A DNA stretch of 64,000 bases from Salinispora arenicola (GCF_006716065.1 NZ_VFOL01000001.1:4216001-4280000), one strand, 5' to 3'; positions 44,617 through 53,666 are shown, counted from the first letter of the stretch. Notes: a model not told the origin generated them from the sequence alone. Numbers and translations are program-made.

Positions 44617-45630
44617 ATGGGCACCATCACCACCCCTCACCGCGCGCAGACCAGGTGGCACCGCCCACTGCTCGCGAACGCGGTCTTCATGTTCACCGTC
44701 ATGCTGGTGTCCGCCGTCGGCCTGCTGGTCGACGACCGCCAACTCGTCGGTGAGCCGGTCTGGCTGAAACCGTTGAAGTTCGGTTTCGCCATGGGTGTGC
44801 ACGCCCTGGTGCTGGCGTGGCTGCTCGGCACGCTGAGCCGAGGCCGACGCACCGGCTGGTGGCTCGGTACGGTCTTCGCGGTCGCCGGGGTGCTCGACGT
44901 CGGGGTCGTCGCCTACGCCGCCGCCAACGGCACATTCAGCCACTTCAACGAGAACACCGACTCCGTGGCCCGCACCGTACAGACGGTGTTCTCCTTCGGC
45001 ATCATGCCACTGCTGCTGACCACCTTCTTCGTCGCGATCCTGCTGCTGATCCAGCGCGTCGGCGACCGTGCCCTGACCCGGGCCCTGCGCGTCGGACTGG
45101 GCCTGGCCCTCGCCGGCATGGTCGTGGCCCTGTGGCTGAGCACGTCGTCGGGGGAGACGCCGCGGGTGGTGACCGACGCCAACGGTCATCAGGTATCCAT
45201 GATCGGTGCGCACGGTATCGGCGACCCCGACGGCAACGGGATGCCCGTCACCCATTGGAGCACGACCGGCGGGGACCTCCGTGTTCCGCACTTCGTCGGG
45301 ATGCACGCCATCCAGGGGCTGCTGCTGCTCACCGCCGTCTTGGGCATCGCCTCGAACCGGCGGGCCTGGCTGCGCGACGAGCGCGTCCGGGCAGACATCG
45401 TCGGCGCTGCCGCCTTCGGCTGCACGGGAGTGTTCGCGGTGGTGAGCTGGCAGGCCCAACGCGGCCAATCGGTGATGCACCCCGACCTGGTGACGACGGC
45501 CGCTCTCGCCGGTGTCGTCGCGCTCACGCTCGCGGCGACGGCCACGGTGGTGGTTCGGGCCCGTCGGCGGTCGCGGCCTGGCACCGGGCAACGACCGCGG
45601 GAGGACGTCTCGGCCTTGGCGGCCCGCTGA
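44617..45630 (+). CDS. Integral membrane protein, seven to eight helices
   Basis: Encodes 337 residues from ATG 44617. Helices include FMFTVMLVSAVGLLV, VHALVLAWLLGTL, VFAVAGVLDVGVVAYAAANG, IMPLLLTTFFVAILLLI, LGLALAGMVVALWLS and ALAGVVALTLAATATVVV. A conserved-looking outside segment, GDPDGNGMPVTHWSTTGGDL, and HFVGMHAIQGLLLL follow helix five. It is similar to uncharacterised actinobacterial membrane proteins. The next gene starts 83 bases on, in the same direction. Confidence 0.8.
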   Translation: MGTITTPHRAQTRWHRPLLANAVFMFTVMLVSAVGLLVDDRQLVGEPVWLKPLKFGFAMGVHALVLAWLLGTLSRGRRTGWWLGTVFAVAGVLDVGVVAYAAANGTFSHFNENTDSVARTVQTVFSFGIMPLLLTTFFVAILLLIQRVGDRALTRALRVGLGLALAGMVVALWLSTSSGETPRVVTDANGHQVSMIGAHGIGDPDGNGMPVTHWSTTGGDLRVPHFVGMHAIQGLLLLTAVLGIASNRRAWLRDERVRADIVGAAAFGCTGVFAVVSWQAQRGQSVMHPDLVTTAALAGVVALTLAATATVVVRARRRSRPGTGQRPREDVSALAAR

Positions 45631-45713
45631 CGCGTGCCCGCCCGATGCGGCCAGCTCGGGCACCCGGGCGCGCCTCCGACCGTACTTCGCCCTACTCTGA
45701 GAACCTTTCGCAC

Positions 45714-46712
45714 ATGTTCTCCTCCGACGTTCCGGTGCAGCACCGCCCGCCACCGGGACCGGCGTTGCCCACCGGCGCGGCCGACTTCACCGAGGCGTGG
45801 CTGGGTAACCGCCGGCTGAGCGAGCACACCCGGGACGCGTACCGTCGCGACGTCGCCGGCTGGCTCGGCTGGTGTGCCGGCGCCGACCTGGATCCACTAC
45901 AGGCCACGTTCCTGCACGTCAACGCGTACGCCCGGACGCTGGAATCGGCCCCCACCGCCCGCAGCGGCAAACCGCTCACGCCGGCCACCGTCGCCCGTAG
46001 ACTGTCCGCCCTGTCCAGCTGGTACGACTTCCTGGTCAAACTGCGCGCCGTCGGGGTCAACCCGGTGACCGGTGCCGATCGCCCCCACGTCGACCGCGAC
46101 CATTCGGCGACTGTCGGGCTCACCCCGGAGGAGGTCAACGCGATGCTCGTCGTCGCCGACACCGCCAGCGGCCCGACCGCCGCCCGCAATCGGGCCGCCG
46201 TGGCGCTTCTGGCCGACCTGGGACTGCGGGTCGGTGAACTGGTGTCGCTGGACGTCACCGACCTGGGCGTCGAGCGTGGTCACCACAGTGTCCGCTTCGC
46301 CGGTAAGGGCGGCCGGGCCCGGCGGCGGGCCCTCACCCCACACACCTCCTCGGCGGTGCACGCCTACCTCACGCAGCGGGCCGGCGCCGCGGGCGTGCCG
46401 ACGCACCGGTTGACCGGCCCGCTGCTGGTGACCTCGACCGGCGCCCGGCTGGATCGGCACTCCGTGTTCCGGCTGGTCCGCCGGCTCGCCCGGGCGGCGG
46501 GTATCCCGGGGTGGGCGCGGCTGTCGCCGCACTCGCTGCGGCACTCCTTCGCCACCACCGCCCGCGCCGAGGGTGTGCCGTTGGAAGACGTGCAGGACGC
46601 GATGGGACACGCTGACCCGCGTACCACCCGCCGGTACGATCGCGACCGGCACAACCTCGACCGGGATCCGGCGTACGCGATCTGGGCGGCCCGGTCCCGC
46701 CGCCACGGCTGA
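45714..46712 (+). CDS. Tyrosine recombinase (XerC/D-like)
   Basis: Encodes 332 residues from ATG 45714. The N-terminal SAM-like core-binding domain (LSEHTRDAYRRDVAGWLGW) precedes the catalytic domain. All catalytic positions are present: Arg172 (LRVGELVSLDV), Lys in GKGGRAR, His273-x2-Arg276 (HSLRHSF), His299 (GHADP) and nucleophile Tyr308 (RRYDRDR). It catalyses site-specific strand exchange. It is not next to a recognisable att site or phage genes, so it may be a free-standing Xer-like enzyme or the remains of an element. Confidence 0.9.
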   Translation: MFSSDVPVQHRPPPGPALPTGAADFTEAWLGNRRLSEHTRDAYRRDVAGWLGWCAGADLDPLQATFLHVNAYARTLESAPTARSGKPLTPATVARRLSALSSWYDFLVKLRAVGVNPVTGADRPHVDRDHSATVGLTPEEVNAMLVVADTASGPTAARNRAAVALLADLGLRVGELVSLDVTDLGVERGHHSVRFAGKGGRARRRALTPHTSSAVHAYLTQRAGAAGVPTHRLTGPLLVTSTGARLDRHSVFRLVRRLARAAGIPGWARLSPHSLRHSFATTARAEGVPLEDVQDAMGHADPRTTRRYDRDRHNLDRDPAYAIWAARSRRHG

Positions 46713-46787
46713 CCCACGGCCCTGGTCGCGGTCCTCGCACCGCCGGTCGCGGCCCTCGTGCCGGTCGGTGCTCGCCGGCGACCGGCG

Positions 46788-47720
46788 TCAGCCCAGCTGC
46801 GGCAGGACATGGTGGCTGAAGTACGCCAGGTGATCGACGTCGAACTGGTGTGGCGTCTGGAGGTAGAGCCGGCTGATGCCCGCCTCGGCGAACTGCCCGA
46901 TGCGATCGACCACGCGGCTGGGGGAGCCGACCAGACCCCGTTCCATCATCTGGGGTGTGAAAAGTCCACCGACGGCTCGGGAACGCTGGGCCACCGCGGC
47001 CCGGTCACGGCCGCAGACCAGCAGGACGACGGCGGAGCGCCGAAGGGTCGAGGGTGCGCGGCCGACCTCCTCGCAGGCCGCGTCCACCCTTGCGCCCTGC
47101 GCCGCGATCTCCTCCAGCGTCGGGAAGGCGTAGTTGAACTCGTCGGCGTAGCGGCCTGCCAGGCGCGGGGTCCTGGTCCGCCCGGTGCCGCCGATGATGA
47201 CCGGAGGACGCCGCTGGACGGGCTTCGGCAGCCCCGGCGCGTCGGTCAGCTGGTAGTGCCGCCCGTGATGGGTGAACACCTCGCCCTGCCCGGTGTTCCA
47301 CAGGCCGGTGATGATGGCGAGCTGTTCCTCGAACCGGTCGAACCGTTCACCGATGGCGGGGTAGGGGACACCGTAGGCACGGTGCTCCGGCTCGTGCCAC
47401 CCGGTGCCGAACCCGAAGTCGACCCGACCGTTGCTCATCTGGTCGACCTGGGCGACCGTGACCGCCAGCAGCCCCGGATGCCGGAACGTCGCCGAGGTCA
47501 TCAGCGAGCCGAGCCTGATGCGCCGGGTCTCCCGGGCCAGCGCGCCCAGGGTCACCCAGGTGTCGGTGGGGCCAGGCAGCCCCTCGGCGCCGGCCATAGC
47601 CAAGAAGTGATCCGAGCGGAAGAAGCCGTCGAGCCCGAGGTCCTCCACCGCCTTCGCGGTGGCGGCCACATCGTCGTAGCTCGCCCCCTGCTGTGGGTTC
47701 GTGAACACGTGGCACTGCAT
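46788..47720 (-). CDS. LLM-class F420-dependent oxidoreductase
   Basis: Encodes 310 residues from ATG 47720. It is a TIM-barrel luciferase-like enzyme: AVEDLGLDGFFRSDHFLAMA, TRRIRLGSLMTSATFRHPGL, NGRVDFGFGTGWHEPEHRAY, RFDRFEEQLAIITGLW and RPPVIIGGTGRTRTPRLAGR. Such enzymes move hydride with coenzyme F420 (or FMN). The start is 6 bases past the stop of the isomerase-like gene, so it ends a four-gene operon. It probably reduces or oxidises an intermediate made by the cyclase pathway. This is inference. Confidence 0.9.
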   Translation of the reverse strand: MQCHVFTNPQQGASYDDVAATAKAVEDLGLDGFFRSDHFLAMAGAEGLPGPTDTWVTLGALARETRRIRLGSLMTSATFRHPGLLAVTVAQVDQMSNGRVDFGFGTGWHEPEHRAYGVPYPAIGERFDRFEEQLAIITGLWNTGQGEVFTHHGRHYQLTDAPGLPKPVQRRPPVIIGGTGRTRTPRLAGRYADEFNYAFPTLEEIAAQGARVDAACEEVGRAPSTLRRSAVVLLVCGRDRAAVAQRSRAVGGLFTPQMMERGLVGSPSRVVDRIGQFAEAGISRLYLQTPHQFDVDHLAYFSHHVLPQLG

Positions 47721-47726
47721 GCGCCG

Positions 47727-48638
47727 TCACACCCCATAGGAACGTAGGAGTTGGCGGGTCCGTTCGGCGATCGGGAAGGGCTTGTCCGCGGGGCAGGGGT
47801 ACATGTCCTGTTCGACGATGGCGAACATGTCGGTGTCGAGCCGCCGCGCGGCGGCCACGACTTGCTTGATCGACGGGGTCCCGCCGGGCGGCTCACACAT
47901 CACTCCTCGTGCGACGGCGACCTCAAACGGTGCGTCGGTGGCGGTGACGTCGGCGAGGACCTGCGGGTCTACCTCCTTGAGATGCAGGTAACCGACGCGT
48001 TCACCACGGCTCTCGAGAAGTTTCAGGCTGTCTCCGCCGCAGTAGGCGTAGTGCCCCACGTCCAGGCAGAGGGAGACCAGGTCCGGGTCCGTCTCGTCAA
48101 GGAAGCGGATGACCGCCGACTCGCTGTTGATGTGGGTGTAAACGTGGGGGTGGACCACGACGCGCAATCCGAAGGAGTCACGGACCTGACGTGCGAGGCG
48201 ATTCGTCAGCGCCGTGAGATCACGCCACTGCGCCACGGACAGGTCCGACTCCTCGATGAGCGCGCCGGTCTTCTCGTGGCGCCAGAACACCGGCACCATG
48301 ACGAGGTACGACCCGCCCGTCGCCCGGGCGAGCGTCGCATTCGCCGCGACCCTGGCCCAGGTCTCCTGCCAGCCGTTGCGACCTCGGTGGAGGGCCGAAC
48401 GGACGGTCGCCGCGGCGACTCGTAGGCCACGGACGGCGACTTCGCCGGCGAGCCGGATCGGGTCGGTCGGTAGATACCCGTACGGGCCGAGTTCGATCCA
48501 CTCGTAGCCGGCTCGGGCCACCTCGTCGAGGAAGCGCGGCCAGGGGATCTGCTGCGGATCGTCCGCGTACCACACGCCCCAGGAATCCGGGCACGACCCG
48601 ACCCGGATCCGATGCTCCAGACCCTCCGCAGAGCTCAT
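47727..48638 (-). CDS. Sugar phosphate isomerase/epimerase, IolE-like
   Basis: Encodes 303 residues from ATG 48638, whose ATGA overlaps the cyclase stop. It is a TIM-barrel AP endonuclease-2-type fold: GSCPDSWGVWYADDPQQIPW, FLDEVARAGYEWIELGPYGY, LVSLCLDVGHYAYCGGDSLK, RVGYLHLKEVDPQ and FAIVEQDMYPC. These match inosose dehydratase IolE in the DVGHYAY and HLKEVD metal-ligand motifs. It would dehydrate or isomerise a cyclitol or keto-sugar. Coupled expression with a sugar-phosphate cyclase points to cyclitol metabolism. Confidence 0.9.
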   Translation of the reverse strand: MSSAEGLEHRIRVGSCPDSWGVWYADDPQQIPWPRFLDEVARAGYEWIELGPYGYLPTDPIRLAGEVAVRGLRVAAATVRSALHRGRNGWQETWARVAANATLARATGGSYLVMVPVFWRHEKTGALIEESDLSVAQWRDLTALTNRLARQVRDSFGLRVVVHPHVYTHINSESAVIRFLDETDPDLVSLCLDVGHYAYCGGDSLKLLESRGERVGYLHLKEVDPQVLADVTATDAPFEVAVARGVMCEPPGGTPSIKQVVAAARRLDTDMFAIVEQDMYPCPADKPFPIAERTRQLLRSYGV

Positions 48639-49801
48639 CGTCGCCCACCCCCGCTCGAGTTGTCTGCCCGCAGGTCGCCTGCCTCCCACGTGTGCTGGTC
48701 CTCGACTGCGCGACGCAGTTCGTCGGTCGTGACGTCCTCCAGGTAGGTCACCCGGCCGAGGCGCGACGGCGTCGGGATGCGCTGGCGACCGCCCCGATGG
48801 CGGGCCGTGTCCGACAGGGAGGCCGCCAGACGGTCCGTGTCCGCCATCGCCGGGTGCCACACGTCCAGGCCGAGCGACCGGATCAGGTACAGGATCCGGT
48901 CTCGGACATACCGCCCGATCAACCCTCGCCGCCAGGCGATCATGCTCGTCCAGGCGATGTCCAGCGCCACCGCGTGGCCGTGGGTCACGGTGGGCTCGAG
49001 TCCCGGCGAGATGTTGTGCCCCAGGTAGCTCGCCCGGGCTGTCTCACCCTCGAACGGGTTGCGCTTCAGCTCCCGCATCATCCACGAGATCGATCGGCTG
49101 AGGATCTCCTCGGAGTCGTCGTCGGCCGACCGGAAACGCTCCGCCACGACCCGCGGCCCGTGCTGCTCGAGGATTCGGAACAGGATGGGGTCACCGGCGA
49201 CGGCGATCTTGACGATCTCCGCGAAGCCGTCCCTGATGTGGTGGGGCTCCAGTGTCCGGAAGAAGCGGGCATCGGTCATCGAGAACCGCGCAGGATGGTA
49301 GAGACCGACCCGGTTCTTCCATCCCGCGCTCACACCGCACTTCAGGGCGAACATCGCATCGATGGCGGAGACGAGAGTCGTGCCGATGAAGTCCCACGAC
49401 ACGCCGCGTCGGTACTCGCCGGCCACCAGGCCGAACACGTCGTGTAGCACGCCACCGCCGATGGCGATCGGCGGTTCGCCGAACCGGGGGACACCGAAGG
49501 CGTCCATCTCGTCGTAGATCCGGTTCGCGCCGTCGCGGGTCTTGGCGTCCTCACCACCCGGCAGCAGGCAGGGCGGGTCGTTCCACTCGATGTGGTAGCG
49601 GTCGAGTAGCCCCCTGATGTCCTTCTGGTACAGCTTCCAGACACTGTCGTCGACCGTGACGAAACGCCGCCGGGAGAGGTTCAGGTCGCCGAAGAGGTGG
49701 GGCTGCCTGCCCGGCGTCAGATCCAGCAACCCGTCGTAGAGCGAGGTACTCCACTCGACGGGCCGGGCCACCTGGGCGTCCCACTTCCACGATCGGGGCA
49801 T
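48635..49801 (-). CDS. Sugar-phosphate cyclase (dehydroquinate-synthase-like superfamily)
   Basis: Encodes 388 residues from ATG 49801. NAD-binding and active-site landmarks are LLPGGEDAKT, IGGGVLHDVFGLVAGEYRRG, FIGTTLVSAIDAMFALKCGV and WKNRVGLYHPARFSMTDARF. The metal-binding triad is retained: Glu in GFAEIVKIA, His in YLGHNI and His in THGHAVALDI. Relatives cyclise DAHP (dehydroquinate synthase) or sedoheptulose 7-phosphate (epi-valiolone-type synthases). The GGGVLHD motif and SAGWKNR fit neither housekeeping DHQS nor a well-known subclass that I can name, so the product is open. It is central to the four-gene cluster. Confidence 0.88.
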   Translation of the reverse strand: MPRSWKWDAQVARPVEWSTSLYDGLLDLTPGRQPHLFGDLNLSRRRFVTVDDSVWKLYQKDIRGLLDRYHIEWNDPPCLLPGGEDAKTRDGANRIYDEMDAFGVPRFGEPPIAIGGGVLHDVFGLVAGEYRRGVSWDFIGTTLVSAIDAMFALKCGVSAGWKNRVGLYHPARFSMTDARFFRTLEPHHIRDGFAEIVKIAVAGDPILFRILEQHGPRVVAERFRSADDDSEEILSRSISWMMRELKRNPFEGETARASYLGHNISPGLEPTVTHGHAVALDIAWTSMIAWRRGLIGRYVRDRILYLIRSLGLDVWHPAMADTDRLAASLSDTARHRGGRQRIPTPSRLGRVTYLEDVTTDELRRAVEDQHTWEAGDLRADNSSGGGRR

Positions 49802-49914
49802 GGCCCCTGATTCCCACCGTCACCGAATCCATGCCGCTGCCGCCGGCTCCGGCAGGACGTCCGCGAGGATCGCCATGCTGGCCGGCGGCGACACCGACCG
49901 CCGACGTGGCAGCC

Positions 49915-50919
49915 TCAGAAGCCGGGAATCTCGGCCATCCGGACCGGTCGCCGCTCCTGCTGAGACCGCCAGCATGCCTCCGCCACCCGCAGCGCCTCCA
50001 CCGCTTCCCGCCCGTCACACGGGTTCTCCAGGTCTCCGCGGGCGACCTGGAGGAAGGCGTCGATCTCAGCCTCGAAGGCCGACGCGAAGCGTTCCAGGAA
50101 TCCCGGTGTGGGATCCGACGACGGGAACGGAGCATCCGGCTCGACGGAGGTCAGCGGGGTATGCCGGTTGAGCCCGATGGCGACGGTGTCGGCATCCCCG
50201 CACAACTCCATCCGGACGTCGTAGCCGGCCCCGTTGCACCGGGTGGCCGTGGTGGCCGCGAGCGTCCGGTCGTCCATGGTCAGCAGAGCCATCGCGGTGT
50301 CGAGTTCCCCAAGCTCACTGAAGATCGGCGGCCCGGCGTCCGAGCCGTACGCGTACACCTCGGTGACCTCCCGGCCGGAGATCCAGCGCAGCAGGTCGAA
50401 GTCGTGGATCAGCGCGTCCCAGAAGATCCCGCCGGAGGCCGACAGGTATGTGGCAGGTGGGGGGTCGGGGTCCGCACCGACAGAGCGGATGGTGTGCAGT
50501 CGACCGAGCTGACCGGATCGCACCATTGCCCGACCGGCCAGGAAGCCCGCGTCGAACCGGCGCATGAGGCCGATCTGCAGGGTACCGCCCGTCTCCTGCA
50601 CCTCCTGCACGACCCGCGTCGCCTCGGGCAGGTCCGCCGCGATGGGCTTCTCACAGAACGCGGGCAGACCCGCCGCTGCGGCCTGCCGGATCAACCCGGC
50701 GTGCGCGTCGGTGTTGGAGGCGATGACGACCGCATCCGCCCCGGACGTGAACACCTCGTCGACCGAGTCCGCGACGCTGGCGTCCAACCGACGCGCCACC
50801 TCCTGGGCGCGCTGCCGGTCGACGTCTGCGATCACCAACGAGGTGACGTCGGCGTGGCGGCTGAGATTGGCGGCGTGGATGGCTCCCATCCGACCCACCC
50901 CGACGAGTGCGATACGCAT
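49915..50919 (-). CDS. Gfo/Idh/MocA-family dehydrogenase
   Basis: Encodes 334 residues from ATG 50919. The N-terminal Rossmann motif is IALVGVGRMGAIHAANLSRH, followed by ADAVVIASNTDAHAGLI and the active-site CEKPIA (Lys). The C-terminal half has the SGGIFWDALIHDFDLLRWIS signature with His/Asp. It resembles myo-inositol 2-dehydrogenase (IolG) in these motifs. It uses NAD(P) to oxidise or reduce a polyol. It is the first gene of the operon and its stop is 113 bases before the cyclase start. It would interconvert cyclitol and ketone. Confidence 0.9.
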   Translation of the reverse strand: MRIALVGVGRMGAIHAANLSRHADVTSLVIADVDRQRAQEVARRLDASVADSVDEVFTSGADAVVIASNTDAHAGLIRQAAAAGLPAFCEKPIAADLPEATRVVQEVQETGGTLQIGLMRRFDAGFLAGRAMVRSGQLGRLHTIRSVGADPDPPPATYLSASGGIFWDALIHDFDLLRWISGREVTEVYAYGSDAGPPIFSELGELDTAMALLTMDDRTLAATTATRCNGAGYDVRMELCGDADTVAIGLNRHTPLTSVEPDAPFPSSDPTPGFLERFASAFEAEIDAFLQVARGDLENPCDGREAVEALRVAEACWRSQQERRPVRMAEIPGF

Positions 50920-50987
50920 ACCGTGATTATGTGGCTACTTCCGCTGTTCGTCGCGGTGTTCCAGACCTCCGCGCGGGGCGCAGTCTC

Positions 50988-51001
50988 TAGCGTCGGGGGG
51001 T
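50988..51001 (+). promoter_or_regulatory. -10 box of a leaderless transcript (TAGCGT)
   Basis: TAGCGT ends 8 bases before GTG 51002; no ribosome site is present. Confidence 0.4.
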
Positions 51002-51460
51002 GTGGAGGCCGAGCCGCCGTGGATCCGGCCGTCGCAGCCGCGACGGCCGGTCCGGGCTGGTCTGGCCATCGTGGGTGCGGCGGTCCTGCTGTGTTGTGTC
51101 GGTGTCGCCGGGCTGGCCGCATGGAACGTGCAAGCGGTGACCCGGGCCGCCGGGCCGGTGCGGCTCACCGCCGACGGTTTCCTACGGCAGCTCACCACCG
51201 GGGACACCACCGGCGCGTACGAACGGCTCTGCGCCGACTCACGCAGCCGGTGGAGCCGACTCGGCTTCAGTAGTTGGGTGAGCACCCCGCCGACCGTGCG
51301 CGACTACGAGATCGTGGACGTCTCGGTGGCCACCCGCGGTGGCAGACCACGGGGGACCGTCACCGTGCGGTTGACCCGCGAGGGCGGCAACGTGGAGGAA
51401 CGGGAACTGTCCGTCATTCCCGAGGACGGCGGCTGGCGCGTCTGCGGGGACCCGTACTGA
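51002..51460 (+). CDS. Membrane-anchored protein, DUF4878-like
   Basis: Encodes 152 residues from GTG 51002. A short Pro-rich cytoplasmic tail precedes one helix, AGLAIVGAAVLLCCVGVAGLAAW. An extracellular domain with TADGFLRQLTTGDTTGAYER, LCADSRSR and a beta sheet ending PEDGGWRVCGDPY resembles NTF2-like/DUF4878 proteins. Two cysteines (LCADS, RVCGD) could pair. Many such proteins are actinobacterial and of unknown function. It is divergent from the cyclitol operon across 82 bases. Confidence 0.75.
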   Translation: MEAEPPWIRPSQPRRPVRAGLAIVGAAVLLCCVGVAGLAAWNVQAVTRAAGPVRLTADGFLRQLTTGDTTGAYERLCADSRSRWSRLGFSSWVSTPPTVRDYEIVDVSVATRGGRPRGTVTVRLTREGGNVEERELSVIPEDGGWRVCGDPY

Positions 51461-51491
51461 ACCCCGAGCCGGGTGCCGCCGTACGGTCAGG

Positions 51492-52196
51492 TCACCCGGA
51501 CCCGGGACCGAGGTCGCCGGCGCGGTAGTGGCGTCGGCAGAGCACCTGGTAGCGCACCTGGGCGGTGTAGGCCGTGTCGCCCACGACCACCTGCGCGCCC
51601 TCCCGAACCACCTGCCCGTTGACCACGCGCGCGTTGAGCAGCCCCTCCCGGCCGCACCAGCAGAGCACCTCGACCTGGATTCGGGCCACCGTGTCCGCCA
51701 GCTCGAACAGCCGCCGCGCGGCGGGGAACAGCCGGGACCGGAAGTCGGTGGCCAGGCCGAACGCGTACACGTCGACGTCGTAGTTGTCGACCAGCTCGGC
51801 CATCTGCTCGACGTGCGCGATCTGGTAGAAGCTGGCCTCGTCGCAGATCAGGTAGTCGATCCGCACCCCCTCGGCCCGCCGGCTGGTGACCAGGACACGC
51901 AGGTCCAACTCGTCGATGACCTCGATCGCCTCGTGCGCCAGCCCGATGCGGGTGGTCACCTGCGGACCCAGCGACCGGTCGATGCGGGTGGTGACCAGGC
52001 CCCGCCGGCCCTGCCGGGCGTGGTTGTGGTTCATCTGCAACGCCATCGTGGACTTGCCGCAGTCCATCGGGCCCCAGTAGAACCGCAGCGCCGCCGCGTG
52101 CAGTGGTCGCCCGTCCGCGCCACCGCCGGCAGGATGTTCGTCGGGTCTGCGGGGGCGGGCCAGGCGGGGCGAGTCGGCGGTGGCGTGATCGGTCAC
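51492..52196 (-). CDS. tdk: Thymidine kinase
   Basis: Encodes 234 residues from GTG 52196 (TAGGCT box 8 bases upstream, leaderless). The P-loop is WGPMDCGKST. Walker B-like LICDEASF supplies the Asp/Glu, and the lasso domain carries zinc ligands LCWCG and CRRH. It is type II TK1-like. It phosphorylates deoxythymidine with ATP in nucleotide salvage. The N-terminal extension of about 35 residues before the P-loop is low-complexity. It is convergent with the gene at 51002. Confidence 0.95.
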   Translation of the reverse strand: MTDHATADSPRLARPRRPDEHPAGGGADGRPLHAAALRFYWGPMDCGKSTMALQMNHNHARQGRRGLVTTRIDRSLGPQVTTRIGLAHEAIEVIDELDLRVLVTSRRAEGVRIDYLICDEASFYQIAHVEQMAELVDNYDVDVYAFGLATDFRSRLFPAARRLFELADTVARIQVEVLCWCGREGLLNARVVNGQVVREGAQVVVGDTAYTAQVRYQVLCRRHYRAGDLGPGSG

Positions 52197-52253
52197 GGTC
52201 GCGCAGCCTAGCCCATCGACCGACCGTACCGCCGCAGGCAGGCGTCGGCCCGC

Positions 52254-53648
52254 TCACAGCACCCGTGGTGGCGTGTTCCCGGCAGCCACGATCGCTCGCC
52301 GCATCGGCACCGCCAGCAGCAGCACGAACCCGACCACGAAGAAGATCAGGAGGGAGACCAGGCCCACCCGGTAGGAGTTGGTCAGTTGGAACACCAGGCC
52401 GAAGGCGAGCGGACCAAGCCAGCTGGTGCCCCTGTCGCTGATCTCGTAGAAGCCGTAGTACTCGCCCTCCTTGCCGGCGGGGATGAGCTGGCTGAACAGT
52501 GACCGGCTCAGCGCCTGACTACCGCCGAGCACCAGTCCGATGGCCGCACCGAGCGCCATGAACGGCAGCGGCGCCTCGGCAGGCAACCGGAACGCGCCGA
52601 TGACCACCCCGATCCACAACAGCAGGCTCAACAGGACGGTCTTCCAGGCACCGATGCGCCGGGCTAGCGCGCCGAGCAGCAACGCCCCACCGAAGGCAAG
52701 GAACTGCACCAACAGGATGGTCACGATCAGGGTGCTCTGGGTCAGACGTAGTTCCTCGGTGCCGTACTGGCTGGACAGGGTGATGACCGTCGCGATGCCG
52801 TCGTTGTAGACCAGGAACGCCAGCAGGAAGAACAGCGTCAACGGGTATGCCCGGAGCTGCCGCACGGTGCGGCCGAGCTGACGGAAACCGTCGGTGAGCA
52901 CGTTGCCGCCGCTGGTGAGCGCCGCAGCGGTGGGATGTTCGCGTAGCCAGCGAAGCGGCACCAGGGTGAACACGGCCCACCACACGCCGGCGGAGACGAT
53001 CGACCAGCGGGCCAGGTCCAGGGTGCGCTGCGGGTTGCCCTCCTCGCTGAACGCGGTGACGACGGCCAGGTTGAGCGCCAGCAGCAGGCCACCACCGAGG
53101 TAGCCCAGCGCCCAGCCTCGGCTGGAGATGCCGTCCCGGTCATCCGGCCCGCCCAACTGGGGCAGGAACGAGTTGTAGACCACGATGGCGGAGCCGAAGG
53201 CGATGTTGGCGACCAGGAACAGCGCCCCACCGAGCAGGTAGCGCTCACCGGTGACGAAGGCCATCGCGACGGTCGCCCCGGCACCGACGTACGCCGCGCC
53301 GGCGAGCAGGCGCTTCTTGTGCCGCGTCCGGTCGGCGATCGCGCCGACAACCGGCAGCACGAACACGGTGAGCAACACCGACAGGGAGATCAGGTACGGG
53401 TAGTACGACCCAGCGGCGACCTTGATTCCCAGCGGGTACACGTACCCGAGGCAGCTGTCCGCGCCGAGCTCGCAGCCGGCGGCCTGCTCGGCGACGGTGG
53501 TGAGGAACGGACCGAGGAACACGGTGATGACCGTGGTCTGGAACGCCGAGTTCGCCCAGTCGTAGAAGTACCAGCCGGTGCGTTCGCGACGGTTGCTCGA
53601 TGGGGCGGGGGGACCATCGTCGACAGTGGGGGCGGCAGTGGCGGACAT
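52254..53648 (-). CDS. Atg22/UMF1-like MFS transporter
   Basis: Encodes 464 residues from ATG 53648. It opens with TGWYFYDWANSAFQTTVITV and continues GPFLTTVAEQAAGC, the hallmark of the vacuole-effluxer Atg22-like MFS group. Later landmarks are GAIADRTRHKKRLLAG, ISSRGWALGYLGGGLLLALN and ISDRGTSWLGPLAFGLVFQL. Twelve helices are expected. Fungal Atg22 exports amino acids from vacuoles; the bacterial substrate is unknown. The gap to the next leftward gene is 57 bases. Confidence 0.92.
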   Translation of the reverse strand: MSATAAPTVDDGPPAPSSNRRERTGWYFYDWANSAFQTTVITVFLGPFLTTVAEQAAGCELGADSCLGYVYPLGIKVAAGSYYPYLISLSVLLTVFVLPVVGAIADRTRHKKRLLAGAAYVGAGATVAMAFVTGERYLLGGALFLVANIAFGSAIVVYNSFLPQLGGPDDRDGISSRGWALGYLGGGLLLALNLAVVTAFSEEGNPQRTLDLARWSIVSAGVWWAVFTLVPLRWLREHPTAAALTSGGNVLTDGFRQLGRTVRQLRAYPLTLFFLLAFLVYNDGIATVITLSSQYGTEELRLTQSTLIVTILLVQFLAFGGALLLGALARRIGAWKTVLLSLLLWIGVVIGAFRLPAEAPLPFMALGAAIGLVLGGSQALSRSLFSQLIPAGKEGEYYGFYEISDRGTSWLGPLAFGLVFQLTNSYRVGLVSLLIFFVVGFVLLLAVPMRRAIVAAGNTPPRVL

Positions 53649-53666
53649 GTCCGGGCTATCCTCGAC

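Noticed and set aside
44817..45713. In-frame N-terminal extension of 299 codons before the tyrosine recombinase.
   Set aside because: It overlaps the membrane-protein gene out of frame and is Arg/Pro-rich. The recombinase homology begins only after ATG 45714.
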